The notes: generated by a model not told the origin, from the letters alone. A DNA stretch of 64,000 nt from Cupriavidus sp. YR651 (GCF_900101625.1 NZ_FMYZ01000001.1:342304-406303); one strand, 5' to 3'; counted from the stretch's first letter, positions 19,760 to 28,891 are shown. A program made the numbers and translations.

Positions 19760-20710
19760 TCAGTTCACCTCCGCGTTGCCGTCCGGCAGCGCCGCCGCGC
19801 GCACACCGGTCTGGTGGCGGCGCGTCCAGGCCTGCAGCAGGTTGATCAGCAGCAGCAGTGCGAACGAGATCACCAGCATCACCACGGCCACGGCGGTGGC
19901 GCCGGCGTAGTCATACTGCTCCAGCTTCGAATAGATCATCAGCGGGGCGATCTCGGAGACCATCGGCATGTTGCCGGAGATGAAGACCACCGACCCGTAC
20001 TCGCCTGTGCCCCGTGCGAACGACAAGGCAAAGCCCGTCAGCAGCGCCGGCAGGATGGCCGGCAGGATCACGCGCCAGAACGTTTGCAGGCGGCTCGCGC
20101 CCAGGCTGGCGGCCGCTTCCTCCAGTTCGCGTTCCACGTCTTCCAGCACCGGCTGCACCGTGCGCACGACGAACGGCAGGCCGATAAAGGTCAATGCCAC
20201 CACGATGCCCAGCGGGGTGAAGGCCACCTTGATGCCGTGTGGCTCCAGGTATTTGCCGATCCAGCCGTTGCCGGCGTACAGCGCCGTCAGCGCGATGCCG
20301 GCCACCGCCGTCGGCAGCGCAAACGGCAGGTCAACCAGCGCATCGATCAGGCGCTTGCCCGGAAAGCGGTAGCGCACGAGCACCCAGGCAACGACCAGGC
20401 CAAATACGGTATTGATGATGGCCGCCACCAGCGACGCGCCGAAACTCAGCTCGAGCGACGCCACCACGCGCGGGTTCGTGACGGTGCTCCAGAACGCCGC
20501 CCACGTCATCGTGAACGTCTTCAGGAACGTGGCCGACAGCGGAATCAGTACGATCAGCGTCAGGTAGAAGATCGTGAAGCCGAGCGACAGGCCAAAGCCC
20601 GGCAGCACGGTGAATCGCTGACTGGCGGTGCCGTTGGGTCGGCGCACCGTGTCTGGCGCGCGCGGCGCCGAGGGCGGCGGCGCGTCCGCCAGGGAAAGGG
20701 AGGGAGGCAT
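19760..20710 (-). CDS. cysT: Sulfate/thiosulfate ABC transporter permease CysT (CysU)
   Basis: A 316-residue permease with six predicted helices ([21 protein letters not shown] through [18 protein letters not shown]). The EAA motif is [28 protein letters not shown], and [15 protein letters not shown] marks the CysT subgroup. The first ~40 residues are a variable Pro/Ala-rich cytoplasmic tail. It starts the cysT-cysW-cysA-cysB run; 152 bases separate it from the hydrolase gene upstream, so it could have its own promoter or belong to the long ssu transcript. Confidence 0.96.
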   Translation of the reverse strand: MPPSLSLADAPPPSAPRAPDTVRRPNGTASQRFTVLPGFGLSLGFTIFYLTLIVLIPLSATFLKTFTMTWAAFWSTVTNPRVVASLELSFGASLVAAIINTVFGLVVAWVLVRYRFPGKRLIDALVDLPFALPTAVAGIALTALYAGNGWIGKYLEPHGIKVAFTPLGIVVALTFIGLPFVVRTVQPVLEDVERELEEAAASLGASRLQTFWRVILPAILPALLTGFALSFARGTGEYGSVVFISGNMPMVSEIAPLMIYSKLEQYDYAGATAVAVVMLVISFALLLLINLLQAWTRRHQTGVRAAALPDGNAEVN

Positions 20711-20862
20711 GTCGTCTCGTCTGATAAGGGCCGGGGCCGGCTGGCTCGCCGTGCCCGGGGGCGTTCTTATGAAGCCGGCGCATAAGGCACCGGCCTACGA
20801 GACAAATTCTGCAGATGCGCCCTTATAAACAGAACGAATCTTTCCGTATGTCTTTAGACGGT
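20711..20862 (-). promoter_or_regulatory. Likely cysT upstream control region with repeated ATAAG motifs
   Basis: Four copies of ATAAG or its complement CTTAT occur near 20724, 20766, 20782 and 20822, two in each orientation. Their clustering in front of cysT suggests CysB binding, since CysB sites are degenerate, AT-rich and multiple. This is inference. No clear -35/-10 pair could be fixed. Confidence 0.3.
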
Positions 20863-21543
20863 TTAGATATAAGGAACGGCCGAGGTGACCACGGCAGAGG
20901 CTTCCCAGGTATCCGATCCATCACCTGAGGCCGACACCTGACCTGCGGAATCGATCCGCTGCAGCAATGTGTCGAGCAAGGCGAGACCTTCAGGCCACTC
21001 GCCAAGACCGGAATCGGCATTGATATGACCGAGCGTGCCCGCATCGACCAGTTCGCTGCCCCACAGCGTGCCCCAGCTGAACGCCGTGCGCTGATGCATC
21101 CACGGATCGTCCTGACTGGCGACGAGAATTGTCGGAAACGGCAGCCGCCAGGTGGGCAGCAGCGCCCCCACGCCAAATTTGTCCGGATCGGCGGGCGCCA
21201 CCAGCAGCGCTCCCGCGATGCCGACCGGGTCCAGTGAGGCCTGCCGGAGCGTGGCCAGGCAGCCAAAGCTGTGGGCAACCAACACCGCGCCGCGCGATGC
21301 CACGCGCTGCGCGCGCGAGATGCCTTCCGAGATACGCTCCGCCCACAGATGCAGGCTTGGGCGTCCCCAGTCATGCTGTTCGATGCGCTGCCAGTCCGGA
21401 TGCCGCGCCTCCCAGCGGCTCTGCCAGTGGGCCGGGCCGCTGCCGTGCAGGCCTGGCGCGGTCAGGATCTGCAACCCGCGCGGCACGGACAGCCGTGGCG
21501 CGGCGTGGCTCTCGGTCGAAAAAGACAGAATGGTTGCGGTCAT
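20863..21543 (-). CDS. RBBP9/YdeN-type alpha/beta hydrolase
   Basis: A 226-residue serine hydrolase. TAPGLHGSGPAHWQSRWE is the family N-terminus and LVAHSFGCLATL carries the nucleophile Ser. The acid and base are probably the Asp in ASQDDPW and the His in GHINADSGLGEWPEG. The natural substrates of RBBP9/YdeN proteins are mostly unknown. Its ATG overlaps the EAL gene stop by four bases, so it belongs to the sulfonate operon. A role in hydrolysing a sulfur-bearing ester or thioester would fit the context but is not shown. Confidence 0.88.
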   Translation of the reverse strand: MTATILSFSTESHAAPRLSVPRGLQILTAPGLHGSGPAHWQSRWEARHPDWQRIEQHDWGRPSLHLWAERISEGISRAQRVASRGAVLVAHSFGCLATLRQASLDPVGIAGALLVAPADPDKFGVGALLPTWRLPFPTILVASQDDPWMHQRTAFSWGTLWGSELVDAGTLGHINADSGLGEWPEGLALLDTLLQRIDSAGQVSASGDGSDTWEASAVVTSAVPYI

Positions 21544-22412
21544 GCGGGCTCCCTGGGCGTCGTCGCCGGTGCGTACGCGTGCAGGTGGCGCGCCGGCACC
21601 GGGCCGCCGGCCACGCCGACGCCCTGCCCCAGCACAATCCCCGCGTTCTGCAAGCGCTCGACGGCCACGTCGTCCTGCAGCCTGCGGCCAATCAGCGTCA
21701 CGCCCGCGCCTTCCGCGCTGGCGCGCAGGCCGGCCAGCTGGCGGTCGGTCCAGGTGCGGCGCATATCCAGCTTGAGCCAGTCCGGCAGCGCGTGCGCCAT
21801 CAGCGCACCGGCTTCGGCCGGATCGGAGGCCTGCAGGCTCACGGCAAACCCGTTGCGCCGGTAGTTGCCCACCACATGCAGCAGCAGCGGCAGGTCGTCA
21901 TTGGCGCTGGCCGGCACCTGGATCACGAATCGATCGATCGGCAGCCCGAGCGATTCCAGCGCGCGCCGGAACGCCGCGCCGTGATCGTCGGCCACGGCGG
22001 CCAGCAGCCGGTTGTGCACGTTAAGCACCAGCTTGTGCGTGCCCGCCGCCGAGAAGTAGTTGATGGCGTGCACCAGGCGCGACAGGCGGTCCAGCGACAC
22101 CAGCGACGCGTCGTCGGCGGCCATCGCAAACAGCTTCCATGCCGCCAGCCCCACGCCGTCCTCGGCATAGGTGCGGATGGTTCCTTCATATGCCACCACT
22201 TCGCGCTCCGCCAGGGTCACGAGTGGCTCGAACGCACTGGTCAGCGAACAGTTGAAGTACTGCCCCTGCACCTGCCCATGCGCATCGCGCCACAGCTCGC
22301 GGCCGGGCACGGGTTCACGGGGCAGGGATTCCAGGTAACGTTCCAGCGCTGCCGAAGTGGCCAGGCTGGTGGCCGTCCGGGCCGGTGCATGGTGGGACGT
22401 CGAGGTGGTCAT
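21540..22412 (-). CDS. Degenerate EAL-domain protein in the sulfonate operon
   Basis: A 290-residue protein with an EAL-like barrel. FEPLVTL matches the domain opening (F-x-P-I/V), but the signature EAL is YEGTIRTY, keeping only the Glu. NVHN keeps the first metal Asn, KLDMRRTWTD resembles the KID strand and GQGVGVAGGP the terminal QG block. The DDFG-type metal motif is replaced by LQASDPAEAG. Catalysis on cyclic-di-GMP is therefore unlikely; ligand sensing or scaffolding is more plausible. The first ~40 residues are low complexity. It is coupled to the downstream hydrolase and follows ssuF by 52 bases. Confidence 0.85.
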   Translation of the reverse strand: MTTSTSHHAPARTATSLATSAALERYLESLPREPVPGRELWRDAHGQVQGQYFNCSLTSAFEPLVTLAEREVVAYEGTIRTYAEDGVGLAAWKLFAMAADDASLVSLDRLSRLVHAINYFSAAGTHKLVLNVHNRLLAAVADDHGAAFRRALESLGLPIDRFVIQVPASANDDLPLLLHVVGNYRRNGFAVSLQASDPAEAGALMAHALPDWLKLDMRRTWTDRQLAGLRASAEGAGVTLIGRRLQDDVAVERLQNAGIVLGQGVGVAGGPVPARHLHAYAPATTPREPA

Positions 22413-22464
22413 GGGTGCGTGCGTATCAGGGTCGTCAGGCCCGCCGAGGCGGGCCGGGCGAGAT

Positions 22465-22680
22465 TCAAAGCTTGGCGAGCGACACTTCCGTCGCCTTCAC
22501 CAGCGCCACGACCTCGCTACCGGGCTTGAGTCCGAGGTCCTTGATGGAACGTGTGGTAATGACCGAGGTGACGATGCCGGCCGGCGTCTCCACATCCACT
22601 TCGGAAACCACGGGGCCTTCGATGATGGCGGCAACCTTGCCGCGAAACTGGTTACGAACGTTGATCGCCTGAATGCTCAT
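22465..22680 (-). CDS. ssuF: Molybdopterin-binding-type (TOBE/Mop) protein SsuF
   Basis: A 71-residue single Mop/TOBE domain: MSIQAINVRNQFRGKVAAIIEG, VDVETPAGIVTSVITTRSI and VALVKATEVSLAKL are standard blocks. Such domains bind oxyanions such as molybdate. In Pseudomonas and Burkholderia ssu operons the corresponding small protein is called SsuF and is needed for full growth on organosulfur sources. A GGAG element lies before the ATG. It lies 90 bases after ssuB. Confidence 0.92.
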   Translation of the reverse strand: MSIQAINVRNQFRGKVAAIIEGPVVSEVDVETPAGIVTSVITTRSIKDLGLKPGSEVVALVKATEVSLAKL

Positions 22681-22770
22681 GATAGAAGCTCCTTTGCAGA
22701 GGGTGAATGAAGATTCCGTAATGTCGATGTGCGGTGGTGTAAGCATCGCGTCATCGGGATGAAACGCGTT

Positions 22771-23775
22771 TCAGACTGCCCAAGCCACCTGCTCGACCGT
22801 GCGCCCGCGCGACCAGTCCGCGGTGGCGGTGTTCTCTCGCCACGCGTCGGGCAGATCGCGCACATCACGCACATCGCGCGTATCGGATAGATCGGCCTCG
22901 TTGGCGGTGTCGATGGCATCGGCCCCGCCCGGCGCGGACGCGTGCCGCATCACTCGCCGCAGCACCGCTTCCTCCAACTGCGCGAACGCGGCGTCGCCAC
23001 GCTGACGCGGCCGCGCCAGGGTCACGGGCTGGTCGAGCGTGATGCGGCCATCCTCGATCAACACCACGCGGTCGGCCAGTGCAATCGCCTCCGACACGTC
23101 ATGCGTCACCAGCAGCGCGGTGAATCCGAGTCGCCGCCACAGCGATTCGATCAGCCCTTGCATCTCGATGCGCGTCAGCGCATCCAGTGCGCCGAGCGGT
23201 TCGTCGAGCAGCAACAGACGCGGGTGATGCACCAGCGCGCGGGCCAGGGCCACGCGTTGCCGCTGGCCGCCGGAAAGCCGCGCCGGCCATTCGCCCGCAC
23301 GTTCGGCCAGGCCGACCTGCGCCAGCACCGCCGCCGCATCGTCGCGTCGCGCACGCGGCAGCCCCAACGCCACGTTGTCCAGTACGCGCTTCCACGGCAG
23401 CAGGCGCGAGTCCTGGAACATCACGCGGATGTCTTCCTGCAACGCGCGGCCGGGCTGGCTGTCGAGCGTGACGGCGCCGCCGTCGGTGTCTTCGAGCCCC
23501 GCGACCAGTCGCAGCAGCGTGCTCTTGCCGCAGCCGCTGCGGCCCACGATCGCCACGAACTCGCCCGGCGCGGCGGCAAGCTCGATGCCGTGCAGGACCT
23601 CGCGGCCGTTGTAGCGCTTGACCACCTGCTCCACGCGCAGCGCCAGCCCGCCCGTGGGGTGCGTCGGCCGCGCGGCGGGGCGCGATGGCGCGCGCGCGGC
23701 GAGGCCGGCTTCGAGGTAGGCCAGCGCGGCCTGTTCCACCGGATGGGTGTGCATGGTGTTCTCCGTGTTCATCAT
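22771..23775 (-). CDS. ssuB: Aliphatic sulfonate ABC transporter ATP-binding protein
   Basis: An ABC ATPase with Walker [13 protein letters not shown]-loop [10 protein letters not shown] (the sulfonate/nitrate/taurine subgroup), signature [15 protein letters not shown] and Walker [13 protein letters not shown]. At 334 residues it is longer than the usual 255-270. The N-terminal ~40 residues are Ala/Pro-rich, and the last ~60 form an acidic tail that includes a short RDVRDVRDL repeat. Two adjacent ATGs (23775 and 23772) are available, the first overlapping the ssuC stop. Confidence 0.95.
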   Translation of the reverse strand: MMNTENTMHTHPVEQAALAYLEAGLAARAPSRPAARPTHPTGGLALRVEQVVKRYNGREVLHGIELAAAPGEFVAIVGRSGCGKSTLLRLVAGLEDTDGGAVTLDSQPGRALQEDIRVMFQDSRLLPWKRVLDNVALGLPRARRDDAAAVLAQVGLAERAGEWPARLSGGQRQRVALARALVHHPRLLLLDEPLGALDALTRIEMQGLIESLWRRLGFTALLVTHDVSEAIALADRVVLIEDGRITLDQPVTLARPRQRGDAAFAQLEEAVLRRVMRHASAPGGADAIDTANEADLSDTRDVRDVRDLPDAWRENTATADWSRGRTVEQVAWAV

Positions 23776-24599
23776 GAGGCCTGGTAGCCCGGGTGCCAGC
23801 GAAGCCAGAACCGCTCCAGCGCGCGCGACAGCACATCGGCCAGCTTGCCCAGCAGCGCATAGAGCAGGATGCCCACGAGCACCACATCGGTTTGCAGGAA
23901 CTCGCGCGCGTTCATCGTCATGTAGCCGATGCCGGACTGCGCCGAGATGGTCTCGGCCACGATCAGGATCACCCACATCAGCCCCAGCGAAAACCGCACG
24001 CCCACCAGGATGTTGGGCAGCGCACCGGGCAGGATGACCTCGCGATACAGGCGCCAGCCGGACAGGCCATAGCTGCGCGCCATCTCCACGAGCCCCGGGT
24101 CCACGGCACGGATGCCGTGATAGGTATTGAGATAGACCGGGAAGAACACGCCCAGCGCCACGAGGAACAACTTGGCGGTCTCGTCGATGCCGAACCACAG
24201 AATCACCAGCGGAATCAATGCCAGCGTGGGGATGTTGCGGACCATCTGCAGCGTGCTGTCGAGCAGCGTGGCGGCGGTGCGGAACGTGCCGGTCAACAGG
24301 CCCAGCACGAGACCGAGCCCGCCGCCCACGGCCAGCCCGACCACGGCGCGCCATGTACTGACCCAGACATGCCGCCACAGCTCGCCGGAGGCAGCCAGCG
24401 TCCACGCGGCCTCCACGACGGCCAGCGGCGCCGGCAGGACGCGGTTCGACAGCCAGCCCAGTTGCGAGGCCGCCTGCCAGACCACGATCAGCAGCACCGG
24501 CACGATCCACGGCGATACCGCGCTGGCGATGCGCCGCCAGTCGATCCGGCGTGGCGCGGCGGCAACGGGCGGGCTGGCGTGGTGAATGGGAGCGGACAT
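23772..24599 (-). CDS. ssuC: Aliphatic sulfonate ABC transporter permease
   Basis: A 275-residue permease. It has helices from [19 protein letters not shown] onward. The EAA loop is [37 protein letters not shown], and the [17 protein letters not shown] block is seen here as [23 protein letters not shown]. These are typical SsuC/TauC sequences. It overlaps ssuB and lies 15 bases after ssuD. Confidence 0.96.
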   Translation of the reverse strand: MSAPIHHASPPVAAAPRRIDWRRIASAVSPWIVPVLLIVVWQAASQLGWLSNRVLPAPLAVVEAAWTLAASGELWRHVWVSTWRAVVGLAVGGGLGLVLGLLTGTFRTAATLLDSTLQMVRNIPTLALIPLVILWFGIDETAKLFLVALGVFFPVYLNTYHGIRAVDPGLVEMARSYGLSGWRLYREVILPGALPNILVGVRFSLGLMWVILIVAETISAQSGIGYMTMNAREFLQTDVVLVGILLYALLGKLADVLSRALERFWLRWHPGYQAS

Positions 24600-24614
24600 G
24601 ATGCGACCCTCCCC

Positions 24615-25778
24615 TTAGCTCTGCGACGCGCGCGGCACGATGCCCGTCGCCATGACTTCGCCAAACGGGCCGGACAGCACCTGCCCCGGCAGCTTGTCGC
24701 GCACGGTGCGCGGCAGCAGCGGGAAGACCAGCTCGGCAAAGCGATAGGCCTCTTCCAGGTGCGGGTAGCCGGACAGCACGAAGGTGTCGATGCCCAGCGC
24801 CGCGTATTCCTCGATGCGCGCGGCCACGGTCTTCGGGTCTCCGACCAGCGCCGTACCCGCGCCGCCGCGCACCAGGCCCACGCCAGCCCACAGGTTCGGG
24901 CTGATTTCCAGCGCCTCGCGCGTCCGCCTTGCGCCGCCGGCATGCAGGGCCGCCATGCGGCGTTGCCCTTCCGAATCCATCTTGGCGAAGACGGCCTGCG
25001 CACGCGCCACGGTCTCGTCGTCCAGGCGGCTGATCAGGTCTTCCGCCGCAGCCCAGGCGGCGGTATCGGTTTCGCGCACGATCACATGCAGGCGGATGCC
25101 GAACTTCACCGTGCGCCCATGCTTCGCGGCCCGGGCACGCACGTCGGCCAGCTTCTTCGCGACGTCGGCAGGCGGCTCGCCCCACGTCAGATAGGTATCG
25201 ACCTGTTCGCCGGCCAGGTCGTGCGCGGCTTCCGACGATCCGCCGAAATACACGGGCGGGTGCGGTCGCTGCACGGGCGGGTACAGCACGCGGGCACCCT
25301 TCACGGTCAGGTGCTTGCCGCTGAAATTGATCTCGCCGCTGTCGTGGCTGGCCGCCAGTACGTCGCGCCAGATGCGGATGAACTCCGCCGACGCCTCGTA
25401 GCGCGCCGCGTGATCGAGGAACAGCCCGTCGCCCTCCAGCTCGGCCACATCGCCGCCGGTGACGAGGTTGACCAGCAGCCGGCCACCGGACACGCGGTCG
25501 AACGTGGCCGCCATGCGCGCGGCGAGCGTCGGCGTCATCAGTCCCGGACGCACGGCCACGAGGAACTTGAGATTGCGCGTGACCGCCGCCAGCGCCGATG
25601 CGGCGACCCACGGGTCTTCGCACGAGCGGCCGGTGGGAATCAGCACGCCCTCATAGCCGAGCGTGTCGGCGGCCACGGCCACCTGCCTGAGATAGTCGAA
25701 GCTGACCTCGCGCGCGCCCTCGGATGTGCCAAGGTAGCGGCTGTCGCCGTGGGTGGGAATGAACCAGAAGACTTGCAT
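24615..25778 (-). CDS. ssuD: FMNH2-dependent alkanesulfonate monooxygenase
   Basis: A 387-residue luciferase-like monooxygenase opening [23 protein letters not shown], the highly conserved SsuD N-terminus. [45 protein letters not shown] and [22 protein letters not shown] follow. It uses FMNH2 and O2 to release sulfite from C2-C10 alkanesulfonates. It needs a flavin reductase (SsuE), and no ssuE is present in this cluster, so reduced flavin must come from elsewhere. Confidence 0.97.
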   Translation of the reverse strand: MQVFWFIPTHGDSRYLGTSEGAREVSFDYLRQVAVAADTLGYEGVLIPTGRSCEDPWVAASALAAVTRNLKFLVAVRPGLMTPTLAARMAATFDRVSGGRLLVNLVTGGDVAELEGDGLFLDHAARYEASAEFIRIWRDVLAASHDSGEINFSGKHLTVKGARVLYPPVQRPHPPVYFGGSSEAAHDLAGEQVDTYLTWGEPPADVAKKLADVRARAAKHGRTVKFGIRLHVIVRETDTAAWAAAEDLISRLDDETVARAQAVFAKMDSEGQRRMAALHAGGARRTREALEISPNLWAGVGLVRGGAGTALVGDPKTVAARIEEYAALGIDTFVLSGYPHLEEAYRFAELVFPLLPRTVRDKLPGQVLSGPFGEVMATGIVPRASQS

Positions 25779-25810
25779 GTCGTGTGCCTTGTTGCCGGAG
25801 GTGTTTGGGG

Positions 25811-26932
25811 TCAGCGCCGGGCCTGCTCTGACGCTGCGGGCGATCCCGTCGACGAGATTGACGTGGGCGACGCGGGCGGCACCCACGCGGCATCGGCCAC
25901 CCGGATCGGCTTGGGAATCAGGCGGAGCGTCTGGAAGGCATCGGCGATACGCTGCTGTTCGGCCAGCACGTCGGCCGTCACGGGCTTCGCGCCGTAGGAG
26001 AAGCGCGACACGGCCAGTTCCAGCACGGCCGGGTCGAGGCCGGTTTCGCGCGTCAGCACCGCGGTGGTCTCCTTCGGATTCTTTTCCGCCCACGCGCCCA
26101 GTTGCGCGAGTTCGTCGAGGATCGTCGTCACGATGTCTGGCCGGGCCTGCGCGTAGGGGCGCGAGGCCAGATAGAACTGATGGTTACTGACCACGTTCTT
26201 GCCGTCGGCGGTACGGCCATCGGCCAGCACGCGCGCGCCCAGCTGCTTTTCGGCGGCCGCCAGGAACGGGTCCCAGATCACCCACGCGTCCACGGCGCCG
26301 CGCTCGAAGGCGGCACGCGCATCGGCGGGCGGCAGATACACAGGTTGAATCTCGCTATAGGCCACGCCGGCGCGCTCCAGCTGGCGGACCAGCAGGTAGT
26401 GCACGTTGGAACCCTTGTTCAGCGCCACGCGCTTGCCGCGCAGGTCCGCGACGGTTTTCAGGCCGGAGCCCTTCGGCACGACGATCGCCTCGGCGGTCGG
26501 CGCGGGCGGCTCATTGCCGATGTAGGCCAGTTGCGCGCCGGCAGCCTGCGCAAAGATCGGCGGGGCCTCGCCCACGGTGCCGAAATCGATCGCGCCCACG
26601 TTCAGCCCTTCCAGCAATTGCGGGCCCGCCGGGAATTCGGTCCATTTGACGGTGATGCCCTGCGGCGCCAGGCGCTTTTCCAGCGTGCCACGCGCCTTGA
26701 GCAGCGTCAGCGTGCCGTACTTCTGATAGCCGATGCGCAGCAGCTTGGGATTGACGGTCTGCGATTGCGCCTGCACCGGCGTGGCCAGCAGGCCATAGGC
26801 CAGTCCGGTGGCGATCACCAGTGCGCCGAGCAGCAGGCGGCGGCGCAGCGATGTCGTGGCAGGCAGCTTGACGGCACGGTGGCCGGTATCGGGTGGGGTC
26901 AGTGCGGACGGGGTCAGCGTGGGCGATGTCAT
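25811..26932 (-). CDS. ssuA: Aliphatic sulfonate-binding periplasmic protein
   Basis: A 373-residue SsuA/THI5-type binding protein. The N-terminus has a long n-region with [20 protein letters not shown] and a cleavage site after TPVQAQ; the twin arginines resemble a Tat signal, though a Sec signal is possible. The mature part starts [21 protein letters not shown], followed by [13 protein letters not shown] and [16 protein letters not shown]. The ATG at 26932 is chosen over the upstream open frame. First of ssuA-D-C-B-F-EAL-hydrolase. Confidence 0.95.
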   Translation of the reverse strand: MTSPTLTPSALTPPDTGHRAVKLPATTSLRRRLLLGALVIATGLAYGLLATPVQAQSQTVNPKLLRIGYQKYGTLTLLKARGTLEKRLAPQGITVKWTEFPAGPQLLEGLNVGAIDFGTVGEAPPIFAQAAGAQLAYIGNEPPAPTAEAIVVPKGSGLKTVADLRGKRVALNKGSNVHYLLVRQLERAGVAYSEIQPVYLPPADARAAFERGAVDAWVIWDPFLAAAEKQLGARVLADGRTADGKNVVSNHQFYLASRPYAQARPDIVTTILDELAQLGAWAEKNPKETTAVLTRETGLDPAVLELAVSRFSYGAKPVTADVLAEQQRIADAFQTLRLIPKPIRVADAAWVPPASPTSISSTGSPAASEQARR

Positions 26933-27097
26933 GCGAGATTCCTTGAATGCGGTCCGGGAGAAGAATCGGGTTCGGCGGGCAACACGGGGCCCTGCCGGCG
27001 GCGCGGTGCATGTCAGTGCATCGTGGCGCGGCAATAAGCGTCAGCGGGTTACCGGGGAGCGCGTCGCGATCAGGCGCGGCGGCGCAAGGGATTCAGG

Positions 27098-27145
27098 TCA
27101 GACGGGACATCGCCGGCAGGCAATGCGAAACAGGATGGCGGACAT
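27098..27145 (-). CDS. Possible 15-residue leader peptide with Cys codons before ssuA
   Basis: An ATG at 27145 behind a good ribosome binding site (gaaggga) reads MSAILFRIACRRCPV and stops. Two of 15 codons are Cys, rare in this genome's composition. It lies 165 bases upstream of ssuA and 61 bases downstream of the sbp stop. The placement fits a cysteine-sensing leader controlling sulfonate genes. No terminator hairpin is obvious, so any mechanism would more likely act through ribosome stalling on access or Rho. Confidence 0.4.
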   Translation of the reverse strand: MSAILFRIACRRCPV

Positions 27146-27206
27146 CGAGGGCTCCCTTCATCAGGTGGGCGGGGGCGCTGCGCCTGGCAACACCCCCGCG
27201 CCGGAT

Positions 27207-28214
27207 TTACTTCTTGCCCGGCTGGTAGACCTGGTCGAACGATCCGCCATCGGCAAAGTGGGTCTTCTGGGCTTTCTGCCAGCCGCCGAATGCTTCATCG
27301 ATCGTGAACAGCTTCACCTTCGGGAAGCTGGCCGCGTACTTGGCGGCAATCTTTTCGGAAATCGGACGGTAGTAGTTCTTGGCCGCGATTTCCTGACCCT
27401 CATCGGTGTACAGGAACTGCAGGTAGGCTTCGGCCGCCTTGCGGGTGCCCTTCTTGTCCACGACCTTGTCGACCACGGCCACGGGCGGCTCGGCCAGGAT
27501 CGAGATCGACGGTGCGACGATGTCGAACTTGTCCGGACCCAGTTCCTTGACGGCCAGGATGGCCTCGTTTTCCCAGGCGATCAGCACGTCGCCAAGACCA
27601 CGCTCCACGAATGTGGTGGTGGCGCCGCGCGCGCCGGAATCCAGCACGGGCACGTTCTTGAGCAGCGCGCCGACGAATTCCTTGGCGCGGGCCTCGTTGC
27701 CGCCCGGCTGGCGCAGCGCGTAGCCCCACGCGGCCAGGTAGTTCCAGCGCGCGCCGCCCGAGGTCTTGGGATTCGGGGTGATGACCTGCACGCCGGGCTT
27801 GACCAGGTCGTTCCAGTCCTTGATGTGCTTGGGGTTGCCCTTGCGCACCAGGAACACGATGGTCGAGGTGTACGGCGAGGCGTTGTGCGGCAGGCGCTTC
27901 TGCCAGTCGGGCTTGAGCAGGCCTTTCTCCGCGATGGCGTCGATGTCGTAGCCGAGCGCCAGCGTGACTACGTCGGCGTCCAGTCCGTCGATCACCGAAC
28001 GGGCCTGCTTGCCGGAGCCGCCATGGGACTGGCGGATCGTCACGGCGTCGCCGCCCTGGGCCTTCCAGGCCTTGGCAAAGGCGGCGTTCACGTCGACGTA
28101 CAGTTCACGCGTCGGATCGTAGGACACGTTCAGCAGGTTGGTATTGGCCGAGGCGGTCTGGGCGGCGCCGAGTGCGGCAAGTACGGCGAGGCCGATGGCC
28201 AGCTTGCGAATCAT
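27207..28214 (-). CDS. sbp: Sulfate-binding periplasmic protein
   Basis: A 335-residue binding protein with a Sec signal ([23 protein letters not shown], cleavage about residue 23). It has [55 protein letters not shown] and [12 protein letters not shown], all characteristic of Sbp/CysP. It delivers sulfate to the CysTWA permease encoded 7 kb further along the same strand, separated by the ssu genes. A GGGAG element precedes the ATG. Sbp and CysP (thiosulfate) are hard to separate by eye. Confidence 0.95.
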   Translation of the reverse strand: MIRKLAIGLAVLAALGAAQTASANTNLLNVSYDPTRELYVDVNAAFAKAWKAQGGDAVTIRQSHGGSGKQARSVIDGLDADVVTLALGYDIDAIAEKGLLKPDWQKRLPHNASPYTSTIVFLVRKGNPKHIKDWNDLVKPGVQVITPNPKTSGGARWNYLAAWGYALRQPGGNEARAKEFVGALLKNVPVLDSGARGATTTFVERGLGDVLIAWENEAILAVKELGPDKFDIVAPSISILAEPPVAVVDKVVDKKGTRKAAEAYLQFLYTDEGQEIAAKNYYRPISEKIAAKYAASFPKVKLFTIDEAFGGWQKAQKTHFADGGSFDQVYQPGKK

Positions 28215-28392
28215 CTTGTCTTGCTCCCGTCAGGTGTCGTGAAATTTGCGCGGCTTTCTGTGGCGGGCCGCGATGTTGGCCGGCCCCGCGCAGAGGCAGG
28301 GCTTCTGTCAGGCTTAGAGACTACCGACGGGGGTATCTGAACGGAACGAATGGTTTCGCCGATCCAAGCACGAAATTTGCATAAGATCGGAC

Positions 28393-28410
28393 GGGAATAT
28401 GCACATTCCC
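28393..28410 (-). promoter_or_regulatory. Palindrome upstream of sbp (candidate CysB-type site)
   Basis: GGGAAT-6-ATTCCC is a perfect dyad about 180 bases upstream of the sbp start. LysR-type regulators bind such short interrupted palindromes, and CysB or SsuR would be expected here. No direct evidence identifies the protein. Confidence 0.3.
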
Positions 28411-28576
28411 ACTGGCCGGGTCATATCGGCAGGCTGGCAGGCGTGCATGTTGGGGAGAGGGCGGGGAAATATGGTGCGGACCGGGGGCCCCAACTGGCGC
28501 CAAGGGGTCAAGGGGCCGAAGGCTCAAGGCCCATAACGGGGACCCACAACGGGGGCCTATAACGCCGGGCCCAAAA

Positions 28577-28611
28577 GAAAAAACCCGCGACACTGGAGAA
28601 GTGTCGCGGGT
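28577..28611 (-). terminator. Intrinsic terminator of the candidate small RNA
   Basis: A perfect 11-bp stem (28583-28593 with 28601-28611), 7-base loop, then TTTTTCTTTT on the minus strand. Confidence 0.85.
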
Positions 28612-28672
28612 CAAGTTTCCATCCGGAAACGGGTAGACAAGTCATGAAGAGCGCCCCCGCATCTCCATGACG
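28577..28672 (-). ncRNA. Candidate FNR-activated small RNA (about 96 nt)
   Basis: There is no ORF in this stretch, yet it has its own promoter and terminator. From the predicted start at 28672 three hairpins can be drawn: a 10-bp stem GTCATGGAGA/TCTTCATGAC capped by GCG-GGGG-CGC, a 6-bp stem GTTTCC/GGAAAC, and the 11-bp terminator stem ACCCGCGACAC/GTGTCGCGGGT with loop TTCTCCA followed by a T-run. The last loop is complementary to Shine-Dalgarno sequences of the GGAGAA type, as expected of a base-pairing, Hfq-type RNA. Enteric FnrS and neisserial AniS/FnrS are known FNR-activated RNAs of this kind, but I see no sequence match to them. Confidence 0.6.
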
Positions 28673-28678
28673 TTTTGG

Positions 28679-28720
28679 ATATTAGCCAGTGACCTCCGCC
28701 CCCGGATTGACCCATATCAA
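28679..28720 (-). promoter_or_regulatory. Class II FNR-type promoter (anaerobox plus -10)
   Basis: On the minus strand TTGATATGGGTCAA (28720-28707) matches TTGAT-N4-ATCAA in 9 of 10 bases. TAATAT (28684-28679) is a strong -10 box. Setting the start 7 bases after it (28672) places the centre of the FNR site at exactly -41.5, the canonical class II position. It lies between the clpB terminator and the small-RNA terminator. Confidence 0.65.
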
Positions 28721-28825
28721 CCGGCGCAGAACGGGTGACACTTCGGTACAAAGTCGGGCGATAACCCCGGGCCAGGGGCTGCGCCCAAGCGCATCAGGCG
28801 TGGCTTTGATGGCGCCGAACCCCGC

Positions 28826-28860
28826 AAAAAACCCCCGGAGGGCATCCGCCCTGCGGGGGT
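28826..28860 (-). terminator. Intrinsic terminator of clpB
   Basis: Stem ACCCCC/GGGGGT with an inner GGGC/GCCC helix and six T on the minus strand, 32 bases past the clpB stop. Confidence 0.85.
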
Positions 28861-28891
28861 GTTTCAAACGGCCGGTGCCGGTTTCTGGACT

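Noticed and set aside
23776-25623. Upstream extension of the ssuB frame through ssuC and ssuD
   Set aside because: The extension is out of frame with two well conserved genes and reads as low-complexity Arg/Gly/Ala sequence. ssuB starts at the ATGA overlap.
23793-25997. Very long open frame on the plus strand opposite the ssu genes, and similar ones opposite clpB (28859-31483) and hom/thrC (44741-47434)
   Set aside because: They mirror conserved minus-strand genes with high third-position GC, are rich in Arg/His/Gln/Ala, show no domains, and have no ribosome binding sites.
26511-27011. Frame starting MHRAAGRAPCCPP as a second Cys leader peptide
   Set aside because: No ribosome binding site, and it runs far into ssuA out of frame. 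Only the 27098-27145 ORF was kept as a candidate.
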